Part shown: positions 1 through 10,977 of the stretch, in pieces
Numbering within the stretch: position 1 is the first letter of the stretch
How the letters are laid out: every line of letters begins with the position of its first letter
Assembly: GCA_016490735.1 (NCBI GenBank)
Contig: JAEMWC010000075.1
Location: forward strand, 755,001 to 819,000
Direction of reading: 5' to 3'
Source: Pachyseris speciosa
Taxonomy: Eukaryota; Cnidaria; Anthozoa; Scleractinia; Pachyseridae
DNA length: 64,000 bases
Program-made: the position numbers and the translations under genes
Notes under the pieces: model-generated
The model's database searches: none
What the model was told of the DNA's origin: nothing
What the model saw: only the letters and a program-made list of their open reading frames with translations

Positions 1-7
1 AAAAAAA

Positions 8-128
8 TAATCTTTACCACAGGGGTCCTTGGAAATTTCCATGTACCATGTAACAGTCAGACTAATCAAAAAAATAATATTTACCACAAGGGTCCAAGAA
101 AATTTCCATGTACCCTGTAACAGTCAGT
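8..128. repeat. Two tandem copies of a ~70-bp unit
   Basis: Two similar units lie head to tail. Each holds a TTTACCACA-GGGTCC block, an AAATTTCCATGTACC block and a TAACAGTCAG block. The same TGGAAATTTCCA-type core recurs in the larger tandem array at 4.05-4.62 kb, so the two arrays may be related. Confidence 0.7.
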
Positions 129-513
129 CAAAGGGTTAAACTCGGACAGGCAAGCCATTGAAAGTGTTTGGTAAGTGCAAACTCTGTGATTGAAAATAGG
201 ATCAATTCGTAAATTATAAGAGGCCGCAACTGGTCAACGACATAGTAAAACCTGAAAGAACTAAAGCATCGCATAACTGAGAGTCCACCTCGAGCTGAAC
301 AGTGTAATCCATCGCGGCCACAGCCCGCAGTCGTGTCGTAAGGTCTTTGAATCGGTACGTACAATGTAGTTCAGCTGACTTGAATATTTTGAACACGAGA
401 TTAAGCTTATTGTAAAAGTACACATCGAGTTAATTTCGGCGGCCCGTCTTAATTATCCTGATTACTCTAGATTTATGGAGTGAACCAGTCAAGACTGGGT
501 TTACCTAAAAGGT

Positions 514-596
514 AGAATCCGGAATAGGGAATCCGGAATAGGGAATCCGGAATCCGGAATCCGGAATAGGGAATCCGGAATCCGGAATCCGGAATA
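514..596. repeat. GGAATCC minisatellite
   Basis: A run of 7-bp GGAATCC units alternates with a GGAATAGG variant for about 80 bases. It is a simple tandem repeat and carries no gene signal. Confidence 0.85.
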
Positions 597-1632
597 CAAA
601 ATGCGAAATACGGAATTTGAAGAAGTTTGGCAGAAAGTTTTGACCAAGGTTTAAGTTTCAATGTTTTGTTATTCATTTTAGCTTGATCTTTATGAAACAA
701 GAGCTATTGTTTGCTTATCATTTTTAACGCTTCATGACCAAAAAGAACAGAAAAACCACTTTGCATATTTTGACTTAATTGTGCATTGGAACGCTTACAC
801 CTAACAGAAAATAAATATATGCCTAAGAAATATTTTCTTCCCAATAGCAGCAAGGGCTGCACTGCATTGGCCTGTTCATTTCTTAAGGGAAAACATGTAG
901 GAGTATAAAATGATCCTGCATATGGTCTTTCTTAATAGTTGTCTCTCCCTCTCTCTGCATGGACTCAACTGGAAGGAACAAACCAAGTCCCAGACTAAGA
1001 CTTCACTCCTGTCACCTACCTCCTCCTGTAATACATGTATCATCTTCTTCGGTTCTTTTGACCCTCTTATTTAATTTCAGAGATTATTTATTTTAGCCTT
1101 TGTGCTCGTGATGTTTTTAAAAATTAGTTTTTCCATGTTCCGGAAATGACCCCAGTTATCAAACTAAATCTTGATACTGAATACAGTGGCGAATGTTATT
1201 AAATCATGCATCAGGGTGCACGTTTTGTGTTGCAAAAGTAATTGGATTCCAGATTCAGGATTCCATGTTTTAGGTAAAGTGGTCAAGAATAGCTACATGT
1301 TATTTGCTTATGTTCACTGACTAAATCTAATTTTTGTTTAAGACATCATGGAGCATGAAGTTACAGTATGAGGGACATTGTTGACAACCTTATCTGCAGA
1401 CAGCAAAGGAAGAAGCTAAGCCCACTGTGTTTGTCTTTTTTCAAGCCATTTTGTCCCAGTTCATGTAGATTTTAAAATTCAAAAGTATAGACTGTAGATC
1501 TCTAGATCAGTTTTCCCTTGAATACATAAGTTTGTCAACCTTACTTTTTACATTTCATTACAAATTTATTCCAAATTTGTGTTTCAGACAACTACGTAAT
1601 ACACTGTAGTTTGTGGAATGGCATGTGGCATG

Positions 1633-1824
1633 ACGTCCCTGCTAGCGGAGACCTCTTTTCCTTGTATTCAACTTGTAGAAAAAAAGAGACCTCTGCCATG
1701 GGTTCAAACGGTCTGTGTTGAGTATGTGTTGGGGTTTCTTAACGACCGAACCATGGCAGAGCTCTCTTTTCTCCCACACACTGAATTCAAGGAAAAGAGG
1801 CCTCTGCTAGCAGGGAATGGCATA
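1633..1824. repeat. Foldback element, ~190 bp
   Basis: The two halves are imperfect inverted copies. The left arm begins CCCTGCTAGCGGAG and the right arm ends CCTCTGCTAGCAGGG. Inside, both arms keep a CTCTTTTCCTTG block and a CTCTGCCATGG block. The short spacer and long arms fit a foldback MITE or hairpin repeat. The apparent reading frame across it is a by-product of the palindrome. Confidence 0.7.
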
Positions 1825-1980
1825 ACTTGCAGAATGGCATAATTATGCAGAATGTAATAACCACAAGCTAGTAACCGAGTGCAGTCACAACAAAATATTC
1901 AAAACAAATTGGTCAGGATTTGACCAACATATGTTTCAGTGTTGAGCACTGCTGTGATTGCTCTCCACGGGGCTTGCTTT

Positions 1981-2029
<49 letters not shown>
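1981..2029. repeat. (TAA)n microsatellite
   Basis: About 16 uninterrupted TAA units. Confidence 0.95.
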
Positions 2030-2188
2030 GCCGCCTTTAAATTCTCAGGTCAAACACCTTAATTTATTAACTTATTAATTAGTCTCCTTTCTTAGTATAA
2101 ATAGTTTCATTACCTTAAATTACTCTTGTTAATATCGCACCTTGTTTACTATTTATTGCTCATTTTAATTTTATTCCTCACTGTACAA

Positions 2189-2217
2189 CTGACGATGGGT
2201 GATTTTTCATCCGAAAC
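2189..2217 (+). ncRNA. Hammerhead-ribozyme-like core
   Basis: CTGACGA is followed by a 6-bp stem (GGGTGA pairing with TCATCC, closed by a T-rich loop) and then GAAAC. This is the order of the conserved CUGANGA - stem II - GAAA core of hammerhead ribozymes, which occur in Penelope-like elements and retrozymes of many animals. I could not place a convincing stem III or the NUH cleavage site, so this is only a candidate. Confidence 0.3.
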
Positions 2218-2297
2218 ACGTCTTCATTAAAAAATGAACTTTAAAAACAGCGTGTGCTTTATCAAGGCCATATCTTACTTCGTGTTGCTACGAAGCC

Positions 2298-2298
<1 letters not shown>

Positions 2299-2333
<35 letters not shown>
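2299..2333. repeat. (TAA)n microsatellite
   Basis: About 11 TAA units, followed by a degenerate A/T-only stretch to about 2400. Confidence 0.9.
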
Positions 2334-2429
2334 GGAATAATTATAACTGTTATTATTATATAATAATAATAATAACAATAATTATTATTATTATAATCAT
2401 CACTTTATGTAAGTCTCAAATCTAGTTAG

Positions 2430-3232
2430 CCGAGCACAGATGCTCAACTAATTGGAGAGAATGAATCAAATTAACTCTAAATAAATCAAATCAAATGACA
2501 TTTGACACATATTTTACAGTCGAACCCTTGAGGTGATTGAATTTCTCTTGAGTTTGTTTTTATAGGATAAGTGACAGTTCAGGAATTATATTTTAGTCAT
2601 TTTTCAATCTTCGATCAGGCGACAACGTGAGCACTGAGTTCAATTATTCATCTAATAACAACAAAGCAGCGTGACAGATGTGAAACTCTTGTAAAGCTCT
2701 GAAAACCATAATTAATAAGCTCTACGAGCTAGGCTCCATTCCTAAATCTCTTACAGTCAACCCCGGAAAAAGAACATTTTGTTTAATCCATTTCAAAACG
2801 GCCAAATAGATATTATATAGTTTGACCTACACCATGAAATTGACAAGATGGCAAAATTGAAATGCTCGCAGCCAAACGATTCATTCTTGAACACCTTGAC
2901 AAACTGGTGCTGCAAATATCATTCACGAAGAAATTAGCTTCCTCAAGAGTTTATAAGTGTAACTGTAGTGTTTATACCAAATCAATTCTGGTGGAGAGTA
3001 GTGCTTGAAATGTTTCTCCTCATGGTGGGCGGACAGATAAAACTCAAGAGAAATTTAATCACCTCAAGGGTTCATTTGTGAAATAGTTATGTCAAAGCAA
3101 GCCCAGTAGAGAGCAGTGCTCAGCACTGAAATATTTCTTTGTTAAATCCTGACCAATTTGTTTTCAACATTTTGTTGTGCCTAGATTTGGCAACAAGCTT
3201 GCGATTTTTCACTGTGTTAGGTTGTAGAATAA
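2430..3232. other. Intergenic, no gene seen
   Basis: No reading frame or RNA gene is recognised here. The phrases GAGGTGATTGAATTTCTCTTGAG near 2530 and its near-complement near 3050 suggest an old inverted repeat enclosing roughly 500 bp. Confidence 0.4.
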
Positions 3233-3621
3233 TAAATTGAAGGGTGTACCCGCAAAAGGAGCATATATCGCCTAAACTCATCCTACTTTGGCATACAGAC
3301 TGGTTATGGTGTCAGAAATGAAGTTCTGCACTTATTTTGTGATTTATAGGCCTGGATTCAACAGATTAGTGTATGACTTTTGTCTGTAACTGGACCAACT
3401 CAATCATGCATCAGATCCTTTTGTTTCTGTTTCTTCAATTTTGGGTAAAAGTCATAAGCTAATCCTTCAGATCCTAGCTTTCTAATCGCAAAATAAGTAT
3501 AGAACTTCATTTCTGACACCATTTCTAGTCTATATGCCAAAGCAGAGTGACTTTAGAGGTATTTGGATTTTATGGCAAAAAAGCGATATACGCCCCTTTT
3601 GCAGAACATCCTTCAATTAAC
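3233..3621. mobile_element. MITE with long terminal inverted repeats
   Basis: The ends are TTGAAGGGTGTACCCGCAAA and the complement of a right end reading TTGCAGAACATCCTTCAA. The similarity between arms continues for about 170 bases each, including a shared block reading GGTGTCAGAAATGAAGTTCT. There is no coding capacity. About 385 bp with subterminal arms and a small core fits a non-autonomous DNA transposon. Confidence 0.75.
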
Positions 3622-4048
3622 CCTTTTTAGTTGAATTAATTTCTTCGGGTCATTCTGTATATTGCAGTCTGCATAATTACGCAATTCTGCAAGTCATGCC
3701 ACATACCATTCAGCAAACTCATTCCACCTTTTACCCTCACCACCTGATATTGTGTTTGTAAAAATTTGGAAAAACAAATATCATTTCAATGATTTGAAGT
3801 GATTTGAAGTGATTTGAGTGATTAGAAGTGTAGTTTGCTTATTGTAAATCAGATTGTTGGACAGCCTGAAATATCATCCTTTGCTTCAATCACTCAAAGA
3901 CAAAATTTTTTTCTTAGGGCCTTTTCATATGAGGTTTTCCAGCCAGGCTAGGCGGGCTGGACCACTTTACCAGGCTGGCTCAGCTCATGTCTTATTCCTT
4001 CATAAAAGTTTGGTTGTGTTTATATGAGAAGGTGGGCTGCAAGATTAT

Positions 4049-4625
4049 AAGCCTTGTACATGGAAATTACCATGGATTTATCAGTGGCGTGGTAAAATTA
4101 TAGACCTTAATTAGTGTTTGTCCACCCTTGTACGTGGAAATTTACATGGACTTACTAGTGGCATTATAAAACTGCGAAATAGATTATAAGTAGTTTTGGT
4201 CCAGCCTTGTACATGGAAATTTCCATGCACTTATCAGTGGTGTGGTAAAATTATATAAGATTATAAGGAGTTTTGATCTAACCTTGTACATGGAAATTTC
4301 CATTAATTTACCATTGGCATGTTAAAATGATGTTATAATTAGTTTTCAAGCCAGGCATAACTTGTTCATGGAAATTTCCATGGACTTACCAGTGGCATTA
4401 TAAAATCTCAAGATTATAAGTAGTTTTGATCCAGCCTTGTGCATGGAAAGTTCCATGGATTTATAAGTGGAATGGTAAAATTATAGATTACAATTGGTGT
4501 TTGTCCAGCCTTGGAATGGAAATTTCCATGGACGTACCAGTGGCATTATAAAGCTGCAAGATTATAAGTAGTTCTGGTCCAGCCTTCTACATGGAAATTT
4601 CTATGGACGTACTAGTGGCGTGGAT
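4049..4625. repeat. Tandem array of ~75-bp units, dimeric
   Basis: About eight units follow each other. Each starts near CCTTGTACATGGAAATTTCC and holds the palindrome TGGAAATTTCCA. Two unit types tend to alternate: one has GTGGTAAAATTATAGA and the other GCATTATAAAACTGCAAG before a TAGTTTTGGTCCAG end. This gives a higher-order period near 150 bp. Divergence between units shows the array is old. Confidence 0.8.
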
Positions 4626-4865
4626 AAGAGTTCACAGAAGATTTGTTGTAAAGCTACATTTGTTGTGTGTGTGAGTTATTTAACTATGAAATGGTAAGCA
4701 TCCACACAATTGCATTATTTCTGCCTTATGTGTGAACTTTGTTGGTCAATATTACAAAGCGTATAGCAAATATTTGCCAGCAAATTTAGAAGTAGCAAAG
4801 AATTGTTTCTTAGACTGCTATTTTTGCCAAATTTTCTGTACTTCAGAAAATCTGTAGTTAAAAAA

Positions 4866-5305
4866 TTACGTGTTCTGTGGCTTAAAACAGTGTCCCAATG
4901 TATATTTTAGAAAAGGCACCTTGATTCTCGGGACAATCTTCAACTGCCTGTTAAACAGGATATGAAAAGGGGTATTTATATTAATGTTATCATTAAGAAA
5001 AACTTGAGTTCCGCTTTGCTTGATCATGAATGAAATGAGGGAAACTGCTACATCCATGTGCATATTTCTACACTTCAAAAGAGTTAAAAGCCAGCCACTA
5101 TAGCAGCTGTACAGTCACAGCCTGATGTACGTAGAATGAGTATAAAAGGGGTGATTCCACTCTTTGCAATGGGTTTGTGAAGAAAAGCTCTGCATATCAT
5201 CTTATCCACTTTTACAAAGTCAACATGTGGAGAAACAGTGGACACGAAGGGAAGGAGTTAATTTGTAGTGCACTCTTACCCTGCCAGTCAAAGCACAGGC
5301 AGACA
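4866..5305. repeat. Dispersed repeat, copy 1
   Basis: This stretch matches 16541-16862 in the same orientation. Shared blocks include CTTGATTCTCGGG, ATCATGAATGAAATGAGGGA, GAAGAAAAGCTCTGCATATC and AACAGTGGACACGAAGGGA. This copy has about 90 bases (about 5063-5153) that the other lacks. No protein family is recognised in any frame. Confidence 0.75.
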
Positions 5306-5514
5306 ATCCGAACTTCGTGACGTCACGCACGCTATTCTCTCTATTTTGAAATTGCTGTTCTCGGCTTGATTGAAGTGATCGGGAGAAGTGTTTTTTTTCC
5401 ATTATATCAGTCTTTTACAAAAAGTGATATATATGCATATCTGCTACAAAATAATATGTAATGGCAGGAGATCTTAGCAAGCTCTACCGAACTTTTCAAA
5501 GAAGATCCCCGTAC

Positions 5515-6576
5515 TTAACTTGATTTTGAACATAAACTTTTGCACATTTTTTTAAAGGAATTATAAGATTTAATTATTTTTAAGTCATTTGGTAACTTAT
5601 TCCAAATCTGTGCTCCCCTAAATTTTAATAAAAATTTCCCATAATTCGTCCTTGTATAATCAATGTGTATGTTGAAGGCTGACCTGGTATCATGATTATG
5701 TATATTTTCATTTAATTTAAAGTAATTTTTGTAATAGGTAGGCAGATTTTCATTAAAGTATGAATACATAAAGAGTAATACGAGGTACATATTTAGCTCA
5801 TATATATCAAGAATTTTAAGTGATAGGAATAGTGGCTTACATTCCTCTCTATATTTTGCAAACATCATGATTATTACTATCTTTTTTTGAATCATAAATA
5901 TTGACTGAAACCTGGCTGGATAAGTGCTTGTCCAAATGATATTACAACACGTTAAATGCGGGTACACTATAGTGTTGTAAATCGTATGTAAAGTTTTTAG
6001 CGATAAATAATACCTCGCTTTAGCCATTATTTCTGTCATTTTTGATATTTTTGTTGCAACTTGGTCAATGTGATATTTCTACGTGAGCTCATCATCTATA
6101 TATACGCCCAAAAATTTTGTATATTTGACTTTCTCAATTTGCTGACCATTAATTTTCACTGAAATAGTAGTATGATTTATTTTTTCCTTTTTGATTTAAA
6201 AATTATAAAATATGTTTTCTTAATATTTAAAGAGAGTTTATTAGCGGAAAGCCAAGATGCAATGTTTATTAATTCCTGGTTCATGGTTTCCCGCAGTCTC
6301 TACATTTTTATGACTGAAAAACAAATTTGTGTCATCGGCAAAGACGATAACTGATAAAATCTCTGAACATCCTGGAATATCATTCATGTAAATAAGAAAA
6401 AGAAGAGGTCCCAGGACAGACCCCTGAGGCACTCCACATTTGATCGTCAAGCTTTCCGATTTTCTGCTTTGTATTTAACAATTTGCTTTCAGTTTTTTAA
6501 GTAATTTTGAACCACTCAAGCGCAATTCCCCTAATTCCATAATGCTCAAGTTTCTGAAGTAATATCTTATTGTTAA
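5515..6576 (-). pseudogene. Jockey/CR1-like LINE, 3' half of RT gene
   Basis: On the minus strand, 6241-6450 encodes the reverse-transcriptase stretch with [12 protein letters not shown] and the catalytic FADD box. After a gap with no open frame, 5515-6039 encodes the RT tail (174 aa), with a typical non-LTR ending that includes HNHDTRSAFN and GAQIWNKLPNDL. It is the downstream half of a LINE whose upstream half resumes at 9665, beyond a nested L1-like insertion. Frameshifts and gaps show it is dead. Confidence 0.8.
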
Positions 6577-6587
6577 CTGTGTCAAAT
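6577..6587. repeat. Target-site duplication, left copy (CTGTGTCAAAT)
   Basis: The same 11 bases recur at 9654-9664 and bracket the nested L1-like LINE. Confidence 0.8.
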
Positions 6588-6695
6588 TTTTTTTTAACAA
6601 TTTTTATTTGCTTTACATGACACAATATTTAACAATACTACATATATAGATTACTTACAGTAATTACATTACAATGATTACAATTACCTACAAAC

Positions 6696-6696
<1 letters not shown>

Positions 6697-6753
<57 letters not shown>
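6697..6753. repeat. (AC)n microsatellite
   Basis: About 27 CA units lie in the 3' untranslated part of the nested L1-like element. Confidence 0.95.
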
Positions 6754-6909
6754 GCGTGCATACAAACTAGAAATAAGACAGTATTGCTTACGTGTTGTTT
6801 ACCCGAAAGTACCATATCGCGTATATTAATTACTACAGGCATCGCTACAAAGGGAAAACTAACTGCTAGAATGTGCTTACGCGAGACTTAAGCTATTAAT
6901 ATATTTTCT

Positions 6910-7268
6910 TCATTTAAGAATATGACTAGGCTCTTTGTTGTTCAATTTAGCAATCTGTGATTCTAATTGATAGACGTAGGTTAACTTGGTACAGAACACC
7001 CTCAAGGATGGTCGAACAGTATTTCTACGACAGTCATAAATATATTGTTTCGCTGTAATTAATAACTGATTGAGTATTAAAAAGTCATCTTCCCTATCCC
7101 AAATTCCAAAAAGCTTATCCGTTTGAGAGAGTTCTTCTAAGATTATACCCATATTTTTACACCAACAAATAAACTCCAGCCAGAAACTCTGGGTAAAAGA
7201 ACATGAAATAAATAAATGCTCAAGGGACTCGCTCTCTGCATGACAGAATGAACATAAAGGTGAGGCTA
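6910..7268 (-). pseudogene. L1-like LINE, C-terminal tail
   Basis: The frame 6910-7152 continues the L1-type C-terminal region. It resembles the tail encoded at 47614-48138, including the shared pattern of a FxILNxLxxxAKxYIY segment. It is separated from the main RT frame by a break near 7269. Confidence 0.65.
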
Positions 7269-9080
7269 TTAAACCAATTTTATGAAGAAGTATCTGTTTA
7301 GAATTTTATACTGGAATTCCCTTGATTTTGTGTCAAGTACCACTTTAAAAGGTAAATTATATATTTCTTGCCAATCTAGGTATACACTAGAGTAATGTTC
7401 AGTGAATTTTGACTGCGCAGTTGGGGTGGTTTCATACTTAGATCGTATTACACCATAAATGTTTTTAGAAATCAGTTTATCAAGCCGCACTTGTTTGTTC
7501 TTTAACCAAAGCTTGATGAAATCGTTGAGGACAAAAGCGTTTCCACCTTTGTTTCCACAGGACCTCAAAGAATTCTGCCATTGCACCGGTAACGCATCGA
7601 GAATTTGCCTCAAATAAAAAACTTCCATAGGAGTGAAGCCCAACCTATATGGATTTCCCTTGACAATAAAATCATTATGATCACTTATGAGATCTTCAAG
7701 CGTGATTATTCCCTTTTCGAAAAGAGCATGGTGAAAAATTGACTTTCCATCAATGCAGATGTGTTTGTTGTTCCAAACAATTATGTTGGCTCTAGTGTTG
7801 TTATCCAAAATTTCAATATTTCCGGCCCCGGCTACAGAATACTCGGAGAGAAATTGAAAACATTCCTCGTAAAATTTTGGTAGTTTAATTGAAAGTTTTT
7901 TAATATCATATCCACACCCTAAAAGTAATTTCCCTCCTACAGGTTTTAAATAATGCAAGAGGATTGTTTTCCAACTGTTTGGTTGAGCGTCAGCAAGTTT
8001 TTTACAACACATGATTCGCTGTGTTTTAATGATTGATTCCAAGTGTGGTGCTCTTAGTCCACCATTTTCCACATCACTTATAAGGGTTGAGCGTTTAACT
8101 TTATCTTTTCCTTTCCAAATAAAATTAAAAATAATTTTATTTGCTTCTTTAATTATGTCTTTATGTATACATACTAAACCAGCTCTATACATAAAGATTG
8201 GTATAACAAATGTCTTAACAATTTGAATTCGTCCGATAATTGTTAGATTTCTCCAATTCCAAAGATGCAACTTTTCACGAATGGATTTCAGAATATCTTC
8301 AAAATTCAGCTTTTTCCAAAGGATTTGATTATACGTGAAATGAACTCCTAAAATTTTAACAGCCTTCTTAATGGAAATATTTCTAACGGAGGATACTGCA
8401 GGAGCTACTTTTGGATCTTGTTTTCCCAAGAACATTGCCTCCGTCTTTTCATAATTAATTTGAAGACCAGAACATAAAGTAAAACTTTCCACAGTGGCAA
8501 ACAAAGCATTAAGCGAAGTGTAGTTTTTAAGAAAGACTGTCAAATCATCTGCAAAAATCTCTAATTTTATCTCTTCTTTGTCCACCAAAATTCCTTGAAT
8601 CTCTTTGTTACAGCGTATGTCAATAGCTAAAATTTCTAGACAAATTATGAATAAATATGGCGATAGTGGATCGCCTTGACGAACACCTTTAAGAACTTGA
8701 AAGGGGGTTGTTGTGTAACCGTTATTCATAACGGCACTAGATATGTTATTATAAAATGTTTTTACCCAATGGATCAGAGATGGGCCAAAGTTAAAAGCAG
8801 AAAGCGCCTTGAACATAAATCTGCGACTGACTGAGTCAAATGCCTTCTGGAAATCTATAGCCACTAATAGTCCGTTAATTCCTTTCCTTTGCGTGTACTC
8901 TAAAATGTCATCTATAGTTCTCACTGCATCAAGAATGGTTCTACCTTTCACATAGGCATTTTGATTGAAGTGTATTATGTCAGGTAGCACCTTCTGAATT
9001 CTTGTGGCAATAGCTTTCGATATTCGAATAAGATTAGATTTAGTTAAACATCTTATAATAAAATAAATAAGCGTCAACAT
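7269..9080 (-). pseudogene. L1/Tx1-like reverse transcriptase
   Basis: A 603-residue open frame. It starts within RT (AIATRIQKVLPDIIHFNQ, then GRTILDAVRTIDDI), continues through the motif with DFQKAFDSVSR (first catalytic Asp) and GVRQGDPLSPYLF, and reaches the FADD catalytic box near residue 178. It then runs on into the long L1-type C-terminal region. The upstream RT sequence lies in a second frame at 9097-9468, so one frameshift separates them. The missing N-terminal endonuclease makes the copy dead on arrival. Confidence 0.85.
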
Positions 9081-9096
9081 TTATTAACGAAATAGG

Positions 9097-9674
9097 TCAC
9101 CAATTACCCATTTTTCGCTTATCTTTCCCTTTCTTTTCAATTAGTGTAATAACAGCTTGCTTTTGAGTGTTTGACAATTCGCCGACCTCATATGAGTAGT
9201 TAAGACAGTCAACCAATAAATTGCCTAAGGAGTTCCAGAACATTTTATAAAATTCAACAGTGAGGCCATCATTTCCGGGTGATTTGTTATTTTCGAATGA
9301 ATTCAGGCAATCAAAGCATTTCTTCACTGATAACCTTCCTTCGCAAAGACCACTCATATCGGGGGAGAGTTTAGGTATCTCTGGTCTGTGAAGTAATGGG
9401 TGATATTCGTCTAGCGATTCTTCATTTGCCGCGTACAAATCGGAGTAAAACGTTTCAATCTCTTTCATATTTTTTTTGGGTTTGTAGTGACCGTACCATC
9501 ACTCGCGAACATTTTTCGAATACAGCTCTTTTTGCCTCTATGAGATTCTAACCCCAAAAAATACTTGTTGCTTTTCTCCCCTTTTTCGTGCCAAGTAGCT
9601 CTGGAGCGGATTATTGCTCCTCTGGCTATATAATCAAAATGCGAATCAAATGCCTGTGTCAAATGCCTTGGCAA
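9097..9674 (-). pseudogene. L1-like LINE, pre-RT region
   Basis: Two short frames (9097-9468 and 9465-9674) encode the segment before and into RT, with KSPGNDGLTVEFYKMFW and a linker rich in charged residues. The element ends at the right-hand duplication near 9654. Confidence 0.75.
9654..9664. repeat. Target-site duplication, right copy (CTGTGTCAAAT)
   Basis: Matches 6577-6587. Removing 6588-9664 brings the two halves of the interrupted LINE together in the middle of a conserved motif. Confidence 0.8.
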
Positions 9675-10268
9675 GGTCTAACAAAACGTCAGTTGTGTAT
9701 TCTTTATTGTCTATTGCCTGTGATATCTTAGTAAGAAGTTCTATAGTCGCTAAAATTTGTTGAACGTGGAATGCGAAAACCATATTGACTTTGAAATATT
9801 ATGTTGTTCTTATCCAGATATTTTGATAATCTTTTGTACATAATTTTCTCTAGGATCTTACTGAAGCACGGAAGAACAGATATTTGTCTATAGTATGAAA
9901 ATTCAGTTTTGCTGTTTGCCTTAAATACTGGGGTGACAAATGCTATTTTTAAGTCATTAGGAATAATTCCAGTGATAAGGGACTGAGTTATGTATGTATC
10001 CCAGTGGCTTAACGATATATTTAGAGATGTTTTTAACCAGTTTGGGTGATATTTCATCATGACCACAAGACTTAGCTTATTAACATTTAATTTACCAATT
10101 TTAATTTCTACTTCTCTTTCTGTTACAGCATCCAAGAAGATCGATTTAACATATCTCTCTCCCAAAAATGCTGTGAAATAAACATCATTGTTAGGGATTT
10201 TGTCAGCTAGCTTAGGTCCAACATTAATGAAATATTCATTAAATTTATTGCTTATTTCAAGTGGATCA
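9665..10268 (-). pseudogene. Jockey/CR1-like LINE, 5' half of RT
   Basis: The frame 9728-10165 encodes early RT motifs, including a stretch reading YRQISVLPCFSKILEKIMY (usual RPIS reads RQIS here) and QYGFRIPRST. Upstream sequence to 10268 encodes a NKFNEYFINVGPKLA-like segment typical of the linker between endonuclease and RT. It belongs to the same element as 5515-6576. Confidence 0.8.
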
Positions 10269-10271
10269 GCT

Positions 10272-10570
10272 ATAATAATAAATCTATTTATATAGCGCCT
10301 ATATCACTAGCTGTTCTAGGCGCTTTACAACACTGACCGGGGGACTTTGCCAGACTGCTTATAACGCAGTTTACAATTAATGAAGTTGAGTATAAGTGCC
10401 CCCGTAATATCAATATCAAATTAAGACAGACACTAGGGTTGGTCACTGCCAGAGTTTTGTTACGTCCCTAGTGGTTCTTTTACGTCCCACAGAATCAGAG
10501 AATTATGAAGAGTTGTGAGACGGGGCATACGGTTTATCGTCCTTATCCGAGAAGACTATCAAAAGTGATC
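10272..10570. repeat. Insert in LINE with a GCGCCTAT...TAGGCGC motif
   Basis: About 300 bases starting AATAATAATAAATCTATTTA and containing GCGCCTATATCACTAG and TAGGCGCTTTACA separate two LINE segments. No coding capacity is seen. A short SINE or MITE is likely. Confidence 0.45.
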
Positions 10571-10572
10571 TA

Positions 10573-10845
10573 TCAAAGTGATCTGGTAATATCAAAGTGA
10601 TCAAGGTGATCTGGTAATTCTTCTTTACTGGTGCGCTTGTTTATGATTTCCTTTATTAGTTTCCTAGAGTATCTCAAGTTACCATGACTTTTATTGAACT
10701 CTTTATTGTAATAATACATTTTTTGCGGCATTCTTAATTTTATTAAACTTGTTCCTGTACATCTTATACATTGACTCATTTCTTTCATTTGGATTGTTGA
10801 TAGCGGAGCTCCGACGGCCCGAAGGGCCGTCAAGCGGAGCCCCAT
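10573..10845 (-). pseudogene. LINE linker fragment (pre-RT)
   Basis: A 90-residue frame, basic in character (YYYNKEFNKSHGNLRYSRKL), resembles the linker between endonuclease and RT of Jockey/CR1 LINEs. Its position upstream of the RT fragment at 9728-10268 on the same strand suggests one element. The N-terminal 20 residues come from a GC-rich palindrome near 10,810 and are unrelated. Confidence 0.5.
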
Positions 10846-10849
10846 ACCT

Positions 10850-10881
<32 letters not shown>

Positions 10882-10917
10882 AAAATGGCTAGCGGTATTG
10901 CTCGTGGGCGCGTACGC

Positions 10918-10941
10918 ACGACGACGACGACGACGACGACG
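10918..10941. repeat. (ACG)n microsatellite
   Basis: Eight ACG units. Confidence 0.9.
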
Positions 10942-10946
10942 GAGTC

Positions 10947-10977
<31 letters not shown>

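Larger units (their letters stand above)
6588..9653 (-). mobile_element. L1/Tx1-like LINE, 5'-truncated, nested
   Basis: A minus-strand non-LTR element about 3.07 kb long. It has a poly-A-like tail (T-run at its left edge) and CTGTGTCAAAT duplications on both sides. It interrupts the RT gene of a Jockey/CR1-like LINE exactly within the conserved motif after the first catalytic Asp. The 5' end lies inside the segment before RT, so the endonuclease is missing. Confidence 0.85.

Noticed and set aside
2234..2425. 63-codon open frame with a poly-Asn run
   Set aside because: It is the translation of a (TAA)n microsatellite and has no family features.
4049..4625. CRISPR-like array
   Set aside because: The ~75-bp units are contiguous and diverged, with no unique spacers, and the DNA is eukaryotic.
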